This document shows, piece by piece, positions 61,811-64,000 of a DNA stretch of 64,000 nucleotides. Source of the DNA: Nageia nagi (taxonomy: Eukaryota; Pinophyta). Where the stretch lies: positions 173,042,001 through 173,106,000 of the forward strand of contig JBITNC010000001.1 in NCBI GenBank assembly GCA_050084985.1, in the 5' to 3' direction. The notes under the pieces are model-generated. The model did not search any database. It had not been told where the DNA came from and worked only from the letters and a program-made list of their open reading frames with translations. The number at the start of each line of letters is the position of its first letter. Within the stretch, counting starts at the first letter, position 1. The translations under genes were made by a program, and so were the position numbers.

Positions 61811-63042
61811 TTTGTCTTATCTATTTGATACGCAGGTACACAATATTAAATTAATTTTTAAATCAATTTTATTTTTTAAATAAAAAAATTGAAAATCAAC
61901 AATATTTACAACATTTTTCTTGTATGTTTTTATTTTCAGTAAATTCAAATTGAATTTTAAGTTAGTATAATAATATGAAAAATTGGAGAGCTTTTTATTT
62001 CATAATTTATATCCGTAAATAATTTTGATGAGTATATTTGAGAGCTTGATAGAATTTGTTGTTAGCGATGGTAAAATTAAAAGATACGAGAGAACTTGAT
62101 AACATTGTGGTGATGATAAAATTAAAAGAACTCATCAACTTATCAAATAATTGTCGATGACTTGATGAAAAATCAATAGCCTTTTCATGGAAAGGGACCG
62201 TGGTATTGATCCTTGTAGAATATGTGGCTTTGGTTTTTATTCACCTCCTTTTACTTTGTTTGAAAATTTGGAAAGCCCTTTCATTGCAAAAAATTAGTTG
62301 TCTCATAAAATTCAAACAATTTTCCCTTTACAAGTCTATGCAATTACACTAATGTTTCTTTTTCTTATGAAGGTAATTGGCATCCCAAACCTCAAAGTGA
62401 ATAAAAGTAAATTTTATTGGTTCTTATATAAAACACTCTTAGGAGAAAGCATAGTGTTTGTATATATATAGACAACCAAGAAAATTATTTTAGTTTTTAA
62501 ACTATCATACTTTTGGATTTAGATGTGTTTGTGATTATACATATTGTTAATACTAAAAATTGGTTTTACTCAATTAAAATAGTAATAATTATAATGGAGA
62601 AATTATTGAATAATAATGATGAAATTCAATCAAATAAGTTATGCAATCAAAGATCTAATTCCAATATGTTATAACCTATCAAATAAAAAATCAAATATAC
62701 CACTAGGGAAAACATTAGCGATAATTCTTTGTACCTATATGAAAATTGATACTCTTGAAAATTTTATTTGGCCACTTTGGTGGACGTGCCTTTCCACCTG
62801 TTATCCAAAATTTTATGAAAAATATGGAAAAAGGGTACTTTAGCCAAAGGCATGAAATTAAATACAATACAATAGTCATTTTTAAAATACATGATTTGGC
62901 TTGTTTAGCCTTTAAATTATAATTGATGTCATTTATTTCGAGGTAATCACCTCTTATACCCCACATATAAACTAAATGTGTTGTTAAGATTTTTTACAAT
63001 GTTTTAATTTGCATCAAATTTGTTCAATCTATTATATTTTTT
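61811..63042. other. AT-rich intergenic DNA
   Basis: No coding similarity on either strand. Short frames around 62616-62966 are in opposite strands of the same AT-rich DNA and show no motif. Confidence 0.55.
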
Positions 63043-63393
63043 TGGAGCCATATCTTTTTTGAAGCCATGTCATTCGAGATCATTAGGAAAGGAGAGGAGA
63101 TCCATGTCATTTTTTTTAGCCATGTCATTTCGCTAGAGAAAAGAGGAGAGAAGAGCCATGTCATTTGAAATCATGGGAGAGAAGAGTAGAGCCATTTTAT
63201 TTGTGGAGCCATATCATTTATGAAGCCATGTCATTTTATGAGAGAAATGAGGAGAGTCATGTTGTTTGAAATTGCAAGAGAGGAGAGGAGAGCCATGTCA
63301 TTTTGAGAGCCATATCATTCAAGATTGCAAGAGAAGAGAGGAGAGTGATGTCATTTTGTGAGAGAAGAGATGAGAGCCATGTCATTTTTTGGA
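63043..63393. repeat. Purine-rich minisatellite
   Basis: Repeated words GAGCCATGTCATTT and AGAGAGGAGAG alternate about ten times with variable spacing (30-45 bp), for example at 63153-63166, 63286-63303 and 63376-63390. No open frame of note. Confidence 0.7.
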
Positions 63394-64000
63394 TCCCTGT
63401 CGTTGATATGTGCAAGCATATTTACTTCCCCATATACATATAACATATTACTCTATATATTTTCAATTTATCTTTAAAATAATAATATCCACCTAGAAGT
63501 TGCACCTTTCAATTTAACAATAAATTTGTCTATCTATATATCTATATGTATTTTGATGTTAACAATAAATTTTATAATTTTATTATCTAAATAACATATA
63601 ATGAAAATAATTAATTAAATAAGATTCAACAAATAATCAAAAAGATAAAAAGCATAACATACAAATAAATAATAGTTCACAATATAAGTGTAATATGACA
63701 ATATGAATACAACAATAAAAATATTAAGGCTCTTTGCTCATTATATCATTATTGTTATGCAACCAAATAAATATTTCTTCTCTATAATTCAAATTTAATA
63801 ATTTTGAATTTACAACTAAAAGTGAAAAAGACCTTACTAATTAAATAATTTAACCAAACAAAATACATTAGATAAATATAGTAAATACATTTTCTAGCAA
63901 GGTTCATTCTAATAAATTTGCATTTGTTTTGCAATAACACCACACAAAATTGATCAATATAAGAGTAAATGAATGCCCATTGAACAAAAAAGGAACAATT
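63394..64000. other. AT-rich intergenic DNA
   Basis: Nothing recognised to the right edge of the window. Confidence 0.5.

Overview
The window is nuclear DNA of a seed plant, most likely a gymnosperm and probably a conifer. Three things suggest this: a conserved plant gene split by a ~27 kb intron packed with nested, decayed retrotransposons; an intronless DYW-class pentatricopeptide (PPR) gene whose wording closely resembles conifer PPR proteins; and long AT-rich intergenic DNA in which nearly every reading frame is broken by mutation. No bacterial or organellar genes were seen.

Two host genes are supported. (1) An aminodeoxychorismate synthase gene (ADCS, folate/pABA pathway) lies on the minus strand. 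Eight coding exons with clean GT-AG borders and matching phases run from 33187 down to 3255: exons 1-3 at 33.2-31.9 kb and exons 4-8 at 5.05-3.25 kb. They are separated by a 26,835-bp intron 3. The rest of the PabB domain lies off the left edge, beyond an intron 8 of more than 3.2 kb that carries a LINE remnant. (2) An intact 840-residue DYW PPR gene lies at 59113-61635 (minus), followed by two truncated tandem relics (58195-56833 and ~55850-55565).

Intron 3 of ADCS (5047-31881) is a retrotransposon nest. The outermost layer is a Ty3/gypsy element whose ~615-bp LTRs lie 25 kb apart (5496-6109 and 30453-31071), with gag remnants on the plus strand. Inside it are: two diverged copies of a long LTR-like repeat (~9.0-11.1 and ~19.8-23.25 kb) built of ~365-bp units; an array of eight hairpin-forming repeats (11.6-12.5 kb); a broken plant mobile domain (PMD) gene on the minus strand (15.06-17.1 kb); a minus-strand gene of unknown function with a 334-residue open stretch (17.86-19.76 kb); an LTR-like promoter segment (23.25-24.68 kb); and a minus-strand gypsy element with gag, protease, RT, RNase H and integrase remnants and one 1,340-bp LTR (24.7-30.43 kb).

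Upstream of ADCS (34.5-36.5 kb) are an ~85-bp tandem repeat, a probable tRNA-derived SINE and LTR/LINE debris. From 36.5 to 54.4 kb a minus-strand LINE is split twice, by two related Ty1/copia elements (37138-45386 and 46177-53430). Both have paired LTRs, tRNA-Met-type primer sites and target duplications, and both have broken gag-pol frames. From 54.4 kb on come the PPR cluster, AT-rich spacer and a purine-rich minisatellite at 63.05-63.39 kb. None of the transposons looks autonomous today.

All calls come from reading the sequence and conceptual translation. No database search was run.
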